Assembly (NCBI GenBank): GCA_018127085.1
Contig: CM030720.1
Coordinates: forward strand, 558,001 to 622,000
DNA length: 64,000 nt
Direction: 5' to 3'
Source: Pneumocystis sp. 'macacae'
Lineage: Eukaryota; Ascomycota; Pneumocystomycetes; Pneumocystales; Pneumocystaceae
Made by a program: the position numbers and the translations under genes. Below are positions 1 to 14,054 of the stretch, piece by piece; positions within the stretch are counted from its first letter, which is position 1; each line of letters starts with the position of its first letter. Below the pieces are notes generated by a model that was given only the letters and a program-made list of their open reading frames with translations, made no database searches and was not told where the DNA came from.

Positions 1-132
1 AGGGAAAGTCTTGAAAGGGGTACTGCTGTATAAATATTATTATTTCAGGTTTTATTGGTTAGATGTTTAAAGATATATAAAAATTGTTTGTTACAACATA
101 AATGCATATATATATATCGAATATGGAGTATT

Positions 133-1104
133 TTATAAATATGTTTTCTGCGAATCTGTTGCTAATTTTTCAATATGTTGTATGCTTGCAATACCTTTAA
201 ATGTTTCATCATAAATGGATTGAATAATTGCATTTGCAACAGTTTCAACTTTTAAAGGCTTAACCCCTGCTGCGCCTATGAATGGTATTCTTTCATAAAA
301 TAATTCATTTACATTAGAGATCATATTAATAATGCAAGCAAGAGGCATAGAGATTGGTCGTTCTTTTGAATACATAAAACCTATACATTTTGGTGTCAAA
401 AAAGTCAGAGAAATATAAAAAAAGCACCTGGTCTTATTATAATAGGTCTTATATTCGGAAGCGAGTAAATATAATCCTCAGCCTCTCTCTTTGACTCAAT
501 ATATCTTTTAGGAATACCTGGAAATGCATCCGCAGCTGAAACATAAACGAAGGGCATGTTCATATTCATTTTTGATACTTCATTAGCTACTTGAATCGCT
601 TTTTATATATTCGTATAAGTCAAATATATGTTTTTTGTAAAATTACCGAAATCTCTATTTAACTTGTCATAACTTAAGTTTTCATCTTGAGATGGCTGAA
701 AAGTAAGAAATAAAGAATTTGTTGAAGATAGAAGATGTTTGTATTGTGATTCTAGTAGAATTCCTACAGAATAAATGACGGCAGAACTGTTTTTTATATG
801 ATCTTTAATCAGAAGTTCATCTTTTAAATCGCCTTTGCACCAATTCACACGTTTTAACCATTCCGAAACACCCGGGTTATGTTCTGCATACTCTGGCTTT
901 CCTTTTCGGCTTATTCCAAGTCAACTAAGACAGAATTGGTCTTTGATTTTCATTAAACCTTAATGATGTAACTTTCCAGCCTTTTTGGATAGCAGTTTTA
1001 CAAATATGTTTACCTTTAATGAATTAGAGATACATAATATATAGGGGTTTTGTTTTTTGACCTAAAAAACCTGTTCCTCCAAGTACTGTAAGACGATGAT
1101 TCAT
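133..1104 (-). CDS. COQ11: Coq11-type NAD(P)-binding protein of ubiquinone biosynthesis
   Basis: Atypical short-chain dehydrogenase related to yeast Coq11 (YLR290C) and to complex I subunit NDUFA9. The family is mitochondrial and associates with the coenzyme Q synthome. The start at 1104 gives MNHRLTVLGGTGFLG, a Rossmann dinucleotide loop (GGTGFLG), and the second exon continues it as KHICKTAIQKGW. Further on come SADAFPGIPKRYIESKREAE, which carries the YxxxK active-site motif (YIESK), then IIIRPG and FMYSKERPI. The protein ends in GIASIQHIEKLA, close to the end of yeast Coq11. At least four short introns are needed; one runs from the G of RPG near 435 to about 377. Identification rests on motif order across the whole length and is strong; exact splice sites are less certain. 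It diverges from the gene at 1223. Confidence 0.85.
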
Positions 1105-1222
1105 TTTTAATTTAAATTATTTTTTTCAATGATCGATCGATGTCAAAGTATTTTTAAAAAAATGCTTTAAAAAGGGAAAATAAGATATATAATCTAGGAA
1201 ATACAGTTATGAGGTTTTAGCA

Positions 1223-3188
1223 ATGGTGTTTATAGTTAATTTTTTTTTTTTTCGAAAAAAAATAGATAAGTTTTGTATAAGAAAATCAAGCATTAAACCA
1301 CAAAATCTTGGAAAGAGTATGTTGTATCCAGCAATTCGAAAACAATTGAAACTTTATAAAACAGTGGATTTGAATGCTCTTATCTATGGGTTGCAGGATT
1401 TCTCAAATGCTATGGATAGCCTTTTGCCAGAAAAAAAATTTAAAATGATTCGCAAATTACAAAGATTATATGAGAAACCTGTTGAAATGATCGTTTTGTC
1501 TCAAGGCTCATATAGATTAGAATATAAAAATCATTTTGAGAAAAAGAATTCTCGTTTTGTATGTATTTGGTTTTTTTAAATATTAAGTTAATCTTGCTTT
1601 AGTTGCTTGCACAAATGGCAAAATGTTTTGAAACATTTGATAAAGAAAGCATTCTCGAAATTTTGAATTTTTCTGTTTATTTAGGAAATGTTTCTGAAAC
1701 ACTAATACATTTTTATCTTTATAAAATATACTCTCTTAATAGAAGAAAAGAAGGTTTACTACTTTTACAAAGATTTTTAGAAACACTTATTAGTGTTGAT
1801 TTGAAAAGAAAACTAATGGGTATTTCGGCTATTAATATTGCAAAATTAGAAACTCAGTATTTGTATAAAGATATGGAAATATCATGTAAGTTTTTAACAA
1901 AGTCTTATATTTACTAAAATATTGATTAGTTGCTATGATGTTTGCAAAAAAATCTTTTTCCAAAGACATATATAATATGGTCAGAGTCTATATATTGAAA
2001 ATTTATTGCATACAAGGCAAAAGCCGAAAGGCCATACATATACTTGGCGAATTACTCAAAACCAATAGGATCCCGTCTTTTTCAATCATGAATATCCTAT
2101 TGAAAACTGTTTTAAATAAAAATGCATTTACTGACAATGTAAAAAGAGAGTCTGATCTTATGTTTTTCTACAATAAAATATTTTCTAATTTATCTCCAAA
2201 TTTTGAAACTATTAAAATTCTCGCAAACTCTTCTTTAACTTACAATGAATTCGCTAAATTATGGAGGCTTGTAATCAACCATCCTTATAAGAACAAAATA
2301 ATAGAAGGATGTCAAATTGAAATTGCACGGGCTTTTTTAAAGTTTGGTCGCAAGTCCCGGGAATTATCTAATCTCAGTCTCTATTTGAATGCAAATGTTA
2401 TGAATTTTCTTCAGTATCTCGCATTAAATGTCAAAATATACAAAAACACAATTATTTATCTAATTTTATGTTGTTCTTTATTTGATAATTTCGTTGGTCT
2501 TAGGCTATGCTTTGAAATCCTAAATCGACATCAGTGGAAATTATCTGCAAAACACTATGCCGCAATTTACAGGCAAACTTTTGACCTGAATTCCAGAAGC
2601 CCAAACGCTCAGAGACATCAATTCATCAAACATTTATGGATGCAAAATGAGCAAGAAGCCCTGGCTTCTCTCTCGAAAAAAGACGCCACCCAGCACTTTC
2701 TGGTCGAATATCTTCGATGCATGGGAAGCTTCAATGACCTGCACGAGATTTCCCGTCTCGCAAAAAAAGACTCCCCACTCAAAAAGGGATCCATCATCGG
2801 CTTTATAGAGGCATTCAATCTTGCAAACGCACACACAGAGAGCCTCCTACTACTCAAGTCGCCCACACTCAGAACAAACTTCGACCTCAATCTTGCAAGA
2901 TGCCTTTTCAACAATATCCAGACCACATCTGCATGGTGCCATGTTCTGCATGCTGTTTCTCTCCTGCTTGTCCGCAGCTGCATCATTCTTCCGCCGCATT
3001 TTTTCCTAGACATATGGCAAAAAGCCCCCCACCGCTTCAGAGCTCCCTCCACAACCCATCTGCTTACACACTACACCGCCTTCCTAAATACAGTCACACA
3101 CGACCTTCTTGCCCACACAGACATTCACTCCGCTCTCGCCCTCCTCGAGGCTGTCGACTGCTCTGTCTCTACAAATACAATCTGCTGA
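1223..3188 (+). CDS. Alpha-helical repeat (PPR-like) protein, possibly mitochondrial
   Basis: Three exons join in frame: 1223-1558, 1603-1885 and 1930-3188. The product is about 625 residues, rich in amphipathic helices with a pentatricopeptide/TPR feel, for example KAIHILGELLKTNRIPSFS and KLSAKHYAAIYRQTFD. The basic, aromatic N-terminus could be a mitochondrial presequence; a second possible start is Met at 1319. I do not recognise a specific orthologue; yeast Ccm1/Dmr1-type PPR proteins are the nearest kind I can suggest. Base composition changes sharply inside the last exon. Up to about 2580 it is AT-rich like the rest of the window, and from there to the stop it becomes increasingly GC-rich with no break in frame. 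It converges on TLG2, with 86 bases between the stops. Confidence 0.65.
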
Positions 3189-3274
3189 CCACCTGCCACT
3201 GTCCCTAACCCGGCCCTAGCCCTGCACCTGCAACCCTGACCTGCATTCTCCTAGCCCTTGCCCTATTCCGAACC

Positions 3275-5243
<1,969 letters not shown>

Positions 5244-5274
5244 AGGCTCTGTGCGGAGAAAGAGGGTCTTGGTC

Positions 5275-6758
5275 CTATGGAGAGTCTGGGGGGTGGGTGG
5301 CGTCGATGAGCTCGTCCTCGATGCTGAGGAGCCGGGCACGCTTGAGGTCGGCGACGATGGTTTCTGCGTGGTCGAGGGGCACAGAGGCAAGGACGCGGTT
5401 GATGTTGTCGAGGCAGCCGCTGTGGAGGGCGGCCTGGAGATCGGGGGAGAAGGCGTCGAAGATGCGGCGGGCAGCAGCGGTGTCTGGGTCGGGGGAGTCG
5501 GGGGGCGGGATGGAGATGGAGATGCGGGAGGCGGGGTCGACGGGGTGGAGCTGGATCTGCTCGACGGGGGTGGAGTCGCGCTCGAGGAGGATTTCGGCGG
5601 CGCGGACGCGGATGCGGGCGTAGGTCTGGGCGACGTCGTCGTTGAAGAGGGAGTGTGCAGCGTGGTTGGGGGCGGTGACGCTGGGGGGTGAGGGGGGAGG
5701 GGGGGAGGGGGGGGGATACCGCTGGAAAAAGAGGGAGACGCCGTCCTTGCCGAGCTGGCGGCAGTACTGGAGGAGGAGGCCCTGGTGGACAGACTGCCTG
5801 GCAAGAGTGTGGTTGCCGTGCATCTGGTGGTTGAAGGCGTCGATGAGGAGGCCGTCAGTCTCGCGGTCGTCGTCGACGATGTCGGGGTGGCGGCTGATGA
5901 AGTCGAGGAGGGCGTGGTAGTTGTTGGAGTCGAGGGCGGCAAACTGTCTGGCAGCAGGGGAGGGTTCTATGTGTTCAGAGGGGTCGTCGGGGGGGGAGCC
6001 TGGATTTTCTCCGAGAGCATGTTTGTTGAGGACCTCGTATGTCTGTATTTTTTTCCTTTCTTTCTTCGCAGGAGCCTTTGTTATAGACTAGAGAGTTAGA
6101 TAGAAATGAAGATGTGGGTACACACAGAGCTTTCGAAGCCGACGTGTATGTCGTCGGAGGTGATTTTGTCTTTGCCCTGCTGCTCGAGCTGCTGGAGGTC
6201 CTGGGTAGCCTTGGTGACCAGGGCCTGGAGCTTGTCGATGTTTTTTTCGAGCTCGGAGATGAAGAGTGTGCGGCGGGGATCGCCCTGGAGCGGGTCTAGG
6301 CGCTGTCTGACCTGTTCGACGAGGGTGCCGATGGAGACGTGGTGTTTGAGGGCGCCGTCTATGTCGGGGGTGTTTTCAAGCCTGATTTTGGCCAGGATGT
6401 CGTCGACAACGGTGTCAGGACACTGGTCTGTGGAGGTTTTGAGGGCCTCGATTATGCGGGAGATCTGCTCGATGAGGCCGGAGTTCATTTGGAGGCTGAA
6501 GGAGGCGTCCTGGATTGCTCTTTTGCGTGCCTGGCGCTTCTCGTGGATGTCCCGCTGCTTCCATCGGATAAACGAGCGTTTGTCGACATTTGGGTGGACT
6601 GTAGGGAGTTTTAGTTGTGTTTGGGGGGCAATGCTTGTCCAGACCTTCAATGTCGCTGTGGATGTGTGTTAGCTGGTCCGAGTGGGTCTGTATATATGTT
6701 ATCAGTACCTGTCATCGCTCAATTCCAGTTTGTCCCATTTGGAGTAGTCCAGCACCAT
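5275..6758 (-). CDS. CDC37: Hsp90 co-chaperone Cdc37
   Basis: Kinase-client adaptor for Hsp90. Exons on the minus strand are 6758-6709, 6655-6645, 6598-6126 and 6087-5275, giving 448 residues. The start MVLDYSKWDKLELSDD joins an 11-base exon and then VHPNVDKRSFIRWKQRDIHE, the signature N-terminal Cdc37 segment; the Ser in LSDDSDIE is the conserved CK2 target position. The middle domain includes YHALLDFISRHPDIV and LLLQYCRQLGKDG. The C-terminal part has VDPASRISISIPPPDSPDP and ends at 5275. A run of Pro and Ser (RYPPPSPPPPSPPS) sits where the DNA is an almost pure G tract on the plus strand. GC content falls from the 3' to the 5' end of the gene. The 5' region faces MDL1. Confidence 0.95.
5683..5715 (+). 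other. G-quadruplex-type poly-G tract inside CDC37
   Basis: Four runs of G (6, 6, 7 and 9 bases) are separated by one to three bases on the plus strand. They encode the Pro/Ser run of Cdc37 on the minus strand. This satisfies the usual G4 pattern of four G-runs with short loops. Confidence 0.8.
6645..6655 (-). other. 11-base microexon of CDC37
   Basis: Required to join LSDDS to VHPNVDK: the 11 bases encode DIE plus the flanking split codons. The preceding intron (6708-6656) and following intron (6644-6599) both have GT and AG ends. Confidence 0.8.
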
Positions 6759-7067
6759 TTTGAGTAGAAAAAAGAGTTCAGAAGCTGCAAAAAAGGTGTT
6801 ATTGAACGTATGTGTTTTCAATTGGAATACAGTAAAAAATCTGTGGAAAACAATAGTATTTGTGGGTGTTTTGCTGATATAGAGTATATCACTTTTTTCA
6901 AAGGGTTGGGAGAAGTCTCGACTGACGTGCTGAAAACCAGAAAAAAACAATTTTTTGATAAATAAATAGATAAAGCAGGATTGAAGACATTGGGTCGACT
7001 TTGGGTGTTTTTTGAGACACAAAGACCTTTTCCATGTTTTTTGCAGTCTTGGCGATAAAGCAAAACA

Positions 7068-9968
7068 ATGATTTTTAGGGAATTTAAAACATCATTTAGA
7101 CCTATAAGGAGGCAAAGTGAGATATTTGCTCGTTTTTTATATACACATGAGTATGTATTGGTGGATGCCGCTTGGAAATGGTTGTTTGATTGGAGAATCA
7201 GGAGACTATATACGTGTAAATGGGGTTCTTTGCGATGCAATAGATTCTGTTTTATAGAAAAAAGGCCCCTTTGTTTGATATTTGATTTACCGTCAAGATC
7301 TCCTTTTTTTTATCTTGGTTTTGAGAGAAGTATTTACTATGATCATGTGCGTTTGCACTGAAAAGATATATATTTGTAATTGTAACTAGAAAAATGGGAA
7401 AAATCATCAGGATATACAAAATACAGTCATCCGTTCGAGAATAATGTTTTCTGAATTAAAACGGTTTGTTGGGTTGCTTAAAGGCGAAACGAGAATGTTG
7501 TCGGGTAATTTCTAAGGGTATTTATAGTATCTTATCTCAACGTAATAGTTGCTATTGTTTTTCTCTTTTTCGGGTCTTCTGTTTCTATGTCTATGCCGTA
7601 TGCATACGAGTTTTTTGAGGAAAATCTTATTTATTAAAGATATGTTATTGGGAAGATTCTGGATTTTATGGTTCAACCATTTAAAGGCACTTTTTTTGGA
7701 ATTGAGCCTTTTTATTTTTATACAGGACTTGCTGCTGTTTTCCTAATCAGCGGAGCATCTAATTTTGGACGTACTCTTCTTTTGCGGATTATTAGTGAAA
7801 GAGTTATATCCAAACTACGATCACGTTTATATCAAAATACTATTAGACAAAATGTAGAATTTTTTAATGTTAATTCGTAAGATGTTTTTATTTTCAAAAG
7901 TTTTACTAATATAGTTTAAGGAGTGGAGACTTGATTTCACGTTTATCTTCAGGTAGAACATGTGTTTTTGTATTATTCTTTATTTTTTTCTTTAGATACA
8001 GCGATTGTTGCTAAAACTCTTACTCAAAACTTCTCTGATGGCTTAAAATCTTTAATCACTACAACTGCTGGACTTACAATGATGACATGGATATCAGTAA
8101 AATTAACTTCAGTCATGATGTTAATTATGCCGCCAATTGTTATCGGTTCAGTGAGTGTTATTACTTTGTTGGTTTTCATTAATTTTTAGGTCTTTTATGG
8201 GCGCTATATAAAAGCTTTATCGAAAAAAATCCAGAAAACTTTAGGGGATTTAACAAAAGTCTCCGAGAATCTTAGAAATATATATACAAGTAATTGAAAT
8301 CAATTTTTGATCGTTATTTCTAATGTGTATATAGTTAAAGCTTTTACAGGTATATTTTAGACATTTAAAATTATTGTTTATAAAGTAGGCGAAATACTTG
8401 AATTACGGTCTTATAATAATAAAATCCGAGAAGTTTTCCGATTAAATAAGAAGGATGTATGAGGGTCACACATATTATATACTTGTTATAACATAGATCC
8501 TAGGCATTTCTTAATAGTACATTTTTAGGATTAGTAAAATTTGAAAATTATTTTTATATAATATTAAAATCTTCAGATTGGGTTATCTGGGAACATGGTA
8601 GTGTTACTTATTCTTGCTTTTGGAGGACGCATGGTTAGTAATTCTGTTATAACTATCGGTGATCTTAGTTCCTTTTTGTTATATACGGCATATACAGGGA
8701 ATTCCATGATTGGGCTAAGTGGGTTTTATTCTGAATTTATTAAAGGATTAGGTGCATCATCTCGATTGTTTGAATTATTGGACAAAAAACCGTTTATAAA
8801 ATCCACAGGTCTAGCTTGTTTATATTTAAAATTAAAACTTATATTACGATACTAGGTATTCCTGTGACTAGTATTAAAGGACCTATTTATTTTAAAGATG
8901 GTGAATTGGATATTCTTGTTTTATCTAATATTGATTTTTAGTTTGTTTTGCATATCCTTCTTGTCCAGATATACCTATTTTTTCTAAATTATCATTTACA
9001 ATAGAGCAAGGTACAAATGTTGCAATTTGTGGTCCTAGCGGAGGAGGTAGTTAACATATTTGTTTTATTTTTAATTTTTTTCTGATAAAAGTAGGAAAAT
9101 CAACAATTGGTCTGCATTCCTGATTTTAAATGGTTAACTAAAATAATAACAGCATCACTTCTTCTAAGATTTTATGACGTAGACTCTGGAAAAATAACTA
9201 TTAATAATATAGATATTCGGGAATTTAATTTAAAACAATTTCGAAAGAAAATCGGTATTGTACCACAGAATCCTGTGCTTTTTTCTGGTACTATAAAAGA
9301 AAATATTGTTTATGGAAAACCGGATGCAACATTAGAAGAAATAATAAGAACAATAAAAAAATCGAACTCGAATTTTATTATGGACTTTCCTGATGGTATT
9401 AATACCTATATTGGAAATAACGGTGTGCAACTAAGGTAAATTTTGTTAATTATTTAATTATTTTAACTTTTAGTTAGTGGGGGGCAAAAACAAAGGTATG
9501 TTAATAATGAAATAATATATACTTGACTATATTTCCATAATTTAGGATTGCAATTGCTAGAGCATTGATTAGAAATCCTGAAATATTAATTTTAGACGAA
9601 GGTAGTTTTAATTTTTTTTTTTTTTCTAAAATATTAAGCTACATCTGCACTTGTACATATAATATAATGTGTTTTTGTGTTGATTATTTCTAGGATGGAA
9701 AATCTGAGGTTTTAGTTGATGAAGCATTACAAAATTTGATTCAGCAAGAAAATCTTACTTCAATAACTATTGGTAAATATAAACTCATATATTTCATTTG
9801 CTAATTTTTTTGTTTTAAGCTCATCGACTTGCTACAATTCAAAGAGCTGATAAAATTATTGTTTTAAATCAAAAAGATAAAGTAATTGAAGAAGGCACTT
9901 ATATGGAATTAAGTAAAAACATAAATTCTGCATTTACAAGATTGATGAAGTCTCAAATGTGTGGATAG
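7068..9968 (+). CDS. MDL1: Mitochondrial ABC half-transporter (Mdl1/ABCB10 type)
   Basis: Inner-membrane exporter with one transmembrane and one nucleotide-binding domain. I resolve 20 exons summing exactly to 693 codons (692 residues, close to yeast Mdl1). The first exon (7068-7346) is Arg/aromatic-rich, fits a mitochondrial presequence, and splices in frame to 7390. Membrane region: VAIVFLFFGSSVSMSMPY, then GLAAVFLISGASNF and ITTTAGLTMMTWISV. Nucleotide-binding domain: Walker A GPSGGGKST (split by an intron), Q-loop IVPQNPVLFSG, signature LSGGQKQR, Walker B ILILDEATSALD and H-loop AHRLATIQ. Exons at 8335-8349, 8504-8533, 9095-9109, 9478-9495 and 9639-9652 are only 14-30 bases, so simple ORF calling would fragment the gene. 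Motif completeness indicates a functional transporter. Confidence 0.93.
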
Positions 9969-10115
9969 GAACTTATGAAAGCGAATAGAATACTTAAAAA
10001 CTAAATTGTGCAATAAATTATACATAAAATAAAGATTGACTGTTATTTATATCAATATTTAGTTTTTAATGATAACTATGTAAACTATATTCCTATTTGA
10101 TATATACAGAAATTT

Positions 10116-10780
10116 TAAGCATTACTTGCACTTGGTGCGTTAGGATCTTTTTCAAGGCTTAATAATAATTCTTTGAATTTTAATATATTACTATTTTCTA
10201 GCCCTGACGATGTGTCGGATAGATTAAGAAGTCTCACAATGCGTTCCCACAGTGTTCCATGAGGTTCTTTATCTCTTTCTAATAGAAACTCTTCCTGTTT
10301 TTTTCTAATTAGAGTTTAGTTTTAAATGAATTGTCAATATGTATTTGCATGCCTTGCTTTTTGAATTCCTGCCTCTTTTTTTTTATTATATGTTTCATAA
10401 AAGCTTTCAATTGCATCTTTCGCTGCTTCTATTCTTTCATTTTTTTTCAATTGATTTTGTTCATCTCGTTTTCGAATATCTATTTCTCTTTGTTGTCTCC
10501 ATTTTCTAGATTTATTAGTTGTTTTTATCCATTAATAATAATATATCTACCGAAGAAAAGTAGGTTCCTCAACATATAATACTTCCATATCTGTATTTTC
10601 TGTTTTTGTTTGAGTATCACTTAAACACGTTTTTGAAGGTATTTCATCGTGTGCTTTAAATTGAGCCTAATATAAGATAAAATACGTTTAAAAAAGAATA
10701 TATTTATTTACTTTGTGCATATTTATTACTTTGTGGTGATTTCCCGCATCAAATTCCTCTAAAGATGGGAAATTAGACAT
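10116..10780 (-). CDS. CLC1: Clathrin light chain
   Basis: Regulatory chain of the clathrin triskelion. It starts at 10780 with MSNFPSLEEFDAGNHH. After an acidic middle (TENTDMEVLYVEEP) comes the heavy-chain-binding coiled coil: KWRQQREIDIRKRDEQNQLK, then IEAAKDAIESFYETYNKKKE. The C-terminus has GTLWERIVRLLNLSD and LKFKELLLSLEKDPNAPSA, which matches the family's TLWERV..LI and KQLLLSLK.DP.AP ends. Three introns are needed, one inside the coiled-coil region near 10330 and one near the first exon end; the first donor is ambiguous. It is convergent with MDL1 (about 150 bases between stops). Confidence 0.88.
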
Positions 10781-11174
10781 TGTGAATTTATATTTTTTGT
10801 AAATGGACTCTTATTAAAATTGTTTTTTTGTTTTTATATTTCAATATGATTTTTAAGGTAAAACAACATAAATAATTTTCTAATAATTTTATGTATAAGT
10901 TGTGTTTTTTTTATTCTTGCATGTAAAATGTTAATTTTTTCTAGATTTATTTTTTTATAGTATTTCAAGAATCGAATCTCTACTATTTAAAAAAAGAGAT
11001 ATTTAATTTTTGGTTATTTTTATATGAAGTTTATACAAAAGTACTATTAGAAAAGTGTATAGTATTTAAAAGCTGATATCATTTTTTATTAGTCGTTTTG
11101 TGTCTGAAAAAACTATTTTTAGCACCAGAAATTTGGTTTATAAATAATTGAAAAAAAAATTATATTTTCAATTA

Positions 11175-12464
11175 ATGGCAACACTTGATTTAATTCGTTC
11201 TAAGTTTGCGACGCTTAATAGTGGGTCTCAGGAAGAGATTACTAGTGTTTCTTCGTGTAAAATTGTGTCTTTTTGGGGAAGATTGGTGTAATTGTTCTAG
11301 GGGTTTTGTTCCACCGGAGAAGTGCAAAACAAATTGTCGAGACATGGATGCAAAGTTTACGTGATGGTAAATGTTTTTTATGCTATTTAATGCCTTTTTA
11401 TTTATTTTTCTAAGCGTCTGGCATGAGAAAATTAAATTTAATTTATTTGGCGAATGACGTAACACAACAATCTAAAGCCCGTAAACGTGAAGAATTTGTT
11501 AATGCATTTTCAACTGTTTGATCTCTTTCTTTGCTTTTTATACATTAACTTTATCCAAGGTTATTGCAGAAGCAATGGAAAATGCTTATTTGCATGGGAC
11601 TCAGGACGTTCAAAATCGTCTTAAACATGTTGCGAATGTTTGGGAACAAAGAAATATTTTTTCTGAAAATGTAATGATGGATGTTAATAAAAGATTAGAA
11701 CGTATGTTTTTTTAATATTTTTAAATTTAAAATAATGCTTAGTTGCTGAAAAAAGTGTAAAAAAATCATTGTCAGGTGGGAAAATAGGAGGAGTGTTAAA
11801 ATCATCTTTAGTTCCTGAATTGGTTGATTTTTTGTTAAAAATTTGTTTTTATTCTTACATTAAGTAGTCTAAACTTAATTTATTGTATCATAATCTTACT
11901 GCATCAATTTCATCTTCTTCGTTGTCGATTGGTTCTTCATTTAGTTTTTATGCACAACTTATGGAAACTGATGTTCCTCCTGTATCTCCATTATATGCTT
12001 CAAAGTTTTTTCAGTTATTAGAGTCTCTTAAGTTATCTTATAGTACTTCGAAAGCTGCTATTGTGGTGCGTGAAGATATTATTAAGCAATTAGAAATGCT
12101 TCTTAAAGAAAATAACTCTATGTTGGTTAAAGAAAATGAACAGCTTAATGAAATTCAAAAAAAAATGGATCATGTTGATAATATGAAACAAAAAATTGAG
12201 AAAATGGTAACAGATATGTTAGAAACTTCTGAAGATGAAAATTTTAAGCCTCCTACAGTACCTGAAAAAGAATTTTCTTCTGAAGATCAAACTATGTTAT
12301 ATGAACAACCTATTACATATGATATAACTAATGATGAAACGAAGAGTAATTTTGAAATTTCTAATTTAGAATCGATGTCAATTTTGCATTATTTAAAAAA
12401 TATTGAAAATAATTCTACACCTAAAGATACATCTGGTTCTGAGATGATAAATGATTTGATATAA
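11175..12464 (+). CDS. RTT103: CID-domain protein binding the RNA polymerase II CTD (Rtt103/Rhn1 type)
   Basis: Transcription-termination factor that reads phosphorylated Pol II CTD. Exons are 11175-11256, 11301-11366, 11415-11515, 11560-11701, 11743-11822 and 11868-12464, giving 355 residues. The CID domain spans roughly residues 1-130: VSSWVLFHRRSAKQIVETW, then RKLNLIYLANDVTQQSK and EEFVNAFSTVIAEAME, the helix pattern of Rtt103, Pcf11 and RPRD proteins. A C-terminal coiled coil follows (QLEMLLKENNSMLVKENEQL), as in the RPRD/Rtt103 dimerisation region, and the tail is acidic. It is divergent from CLC1. Confidence 0.88.
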
Positions 12465-13326
12465 TTAAAAATATAAATTATTAAATTTTTTTCTAAAATC
12501 CTTTAAAATTCATTGCTAACTTTTTTTATTTTTAGTTACTGTATTTTATAGATTATCTTCATATTTAAATGTAAATTTTGAAAGAATAAATATATTTCTT
12601 ATAGTTTTTAAATATTTATTTTATATTATAATATCATTATTTAAATTTTACTAGAAATATTTTAGTTGTGGATTTGAAAAAAATATTTTTTAAAATAATT
12701 TTGATCATATTTTTATTTAAATTTATAAGAATTATATGCAAAATAATATTTTGAAATTTTATTGAAATTTCTGATAAAAAATATTTTTTTTTATATTTAA
12801 TTTTGAAAATGATTTTGAAAAATTAAGATAAATTGATTTATTTTAAATAATTATTTTTAAAATAAATGCACTTTTTGTTCTTTTATAAATCTTTTTTTAA
12901 ATTATACTTCATTTTATAAATTTTAAAAAAACTAAACTATTACATAGCTTTTTCATTTAAGTATAAAAAAATTTATATTTGATATGGAATAATTTAAATT
13001 ATTATATATCTAATGGATTTATTTAAATCTTTTTTTTTTAAAAATATTTAACTTTGTTTTCAAAAAAAAATTATTATAAAAAATCATTAAAATTTTATTT
13101 TATTTTCATAATGTTATTAAATATATTATATGTCTACTTTATTTTTCTTTTTTATACATTTTTGTTTTAATACATAGATCTTTTTACAGCCTAGTTGATA
13201 TATGTATATATATTGTTTATTCTTGTATATTATCATGGATTCATTTATTATTCAATTGCAATTTTTCTACATTTATTTTTTGATGTTATATTCAGGCAGC
13301 GTTAGCAATTACATTTTTAAAAAAGT
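12465..13326. other. AT-rich intergenic DNA
   Basis: Long A/T runs and no supported coding or RNA gene. The stretch from 13235 is open in frame with MED20 exon 2, but the Mediator-like start at 13327 is preferred. Confidence 0.7.
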
Positions 13327-14054
13327 ATGGCAATTTCTGCGTAAGTTTATGTATTTTTAAAAAAAGAGAAATTAATGTTATTAAAGTGTTTATTTTTGTC
13401 ATGATATAGAAGTGTCTCTTATAGAGAATATAGAACAAAGATTGCTCTTATTTTTGGCACAGAATATAGGTAAATTTTAAAGCTTTTTTTTTCTAAGACT
13501 TAAATTACTTTATAGGATCCTGGTCTATGATATATAAGCTCTATACAAGACCTAAAAAACATCTTTATATGGTTTCTTTGTCCTTTTGTCCAGGAGTTAT
13601 TTTTTGTAAAACTCAACAAATATCAGTTGAGGTAGATGGTGATTTTGAACAGATGATCACAAAAACAAAGTTATGGAACATGAGACAAACATTTCAGGTT
13701 TTATATTTTATTTATATTTTAAACAATATTCATTTTTGATAGCTTAAAGGTGATGTTTATGAAGTCAATGATTTTATTGTTCGTATAGCAAGTACAGATA
13801 AAGGTCTAGTGATTAACGTAAATAATATCGTATTTAACTTAACGTATTTTTCTTAAATTTTTTAGATTGAATATGCAACATGTGATACGGCTGATCAAGG
13901 TCAGATAATAATACAAAACTTTCTAACTGAATGTCTTATTCCTACATTTAAAAATGATTGTATCCGCTTATCATATAATGAAGTTACTTCAGATGATTTG
14001 AAATCTAGCTTAACATCTGGTTTTCAATTTATAGATGTTTTGAAATTAGAATAA
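13327..14054 (+). CDS. MED20: Mediator complex subunit 20
   Basis: Head-module subunit of Mediator (Srb2/TRFP). Exons are 13327-13340, 13387-13469, 13516-13697, 13743-13817 and 13866-14054, giving 180 residues. The start reads MAISAVYFCHDIEVSLIEN, aligning with the MxVTxV start of the family; this needs the acceptor at 13386 rather than the nearer one at 13409. Later motifs are GSWSMIYKLY, LWNMRQTFQLKGDVYEVNDF, FIVRIASTDKGLVINIEYA and FLTECLIPTF, in the order of Med20's beta-barrel. The first exon is only 14 bases. Confidence 0.85.

Noticed and set aside
2618..3052. Minus-strand open frames opposite the PPR-like gene
   Set aside because: No homology; mirror of the coding exon in GC-rising DNA.
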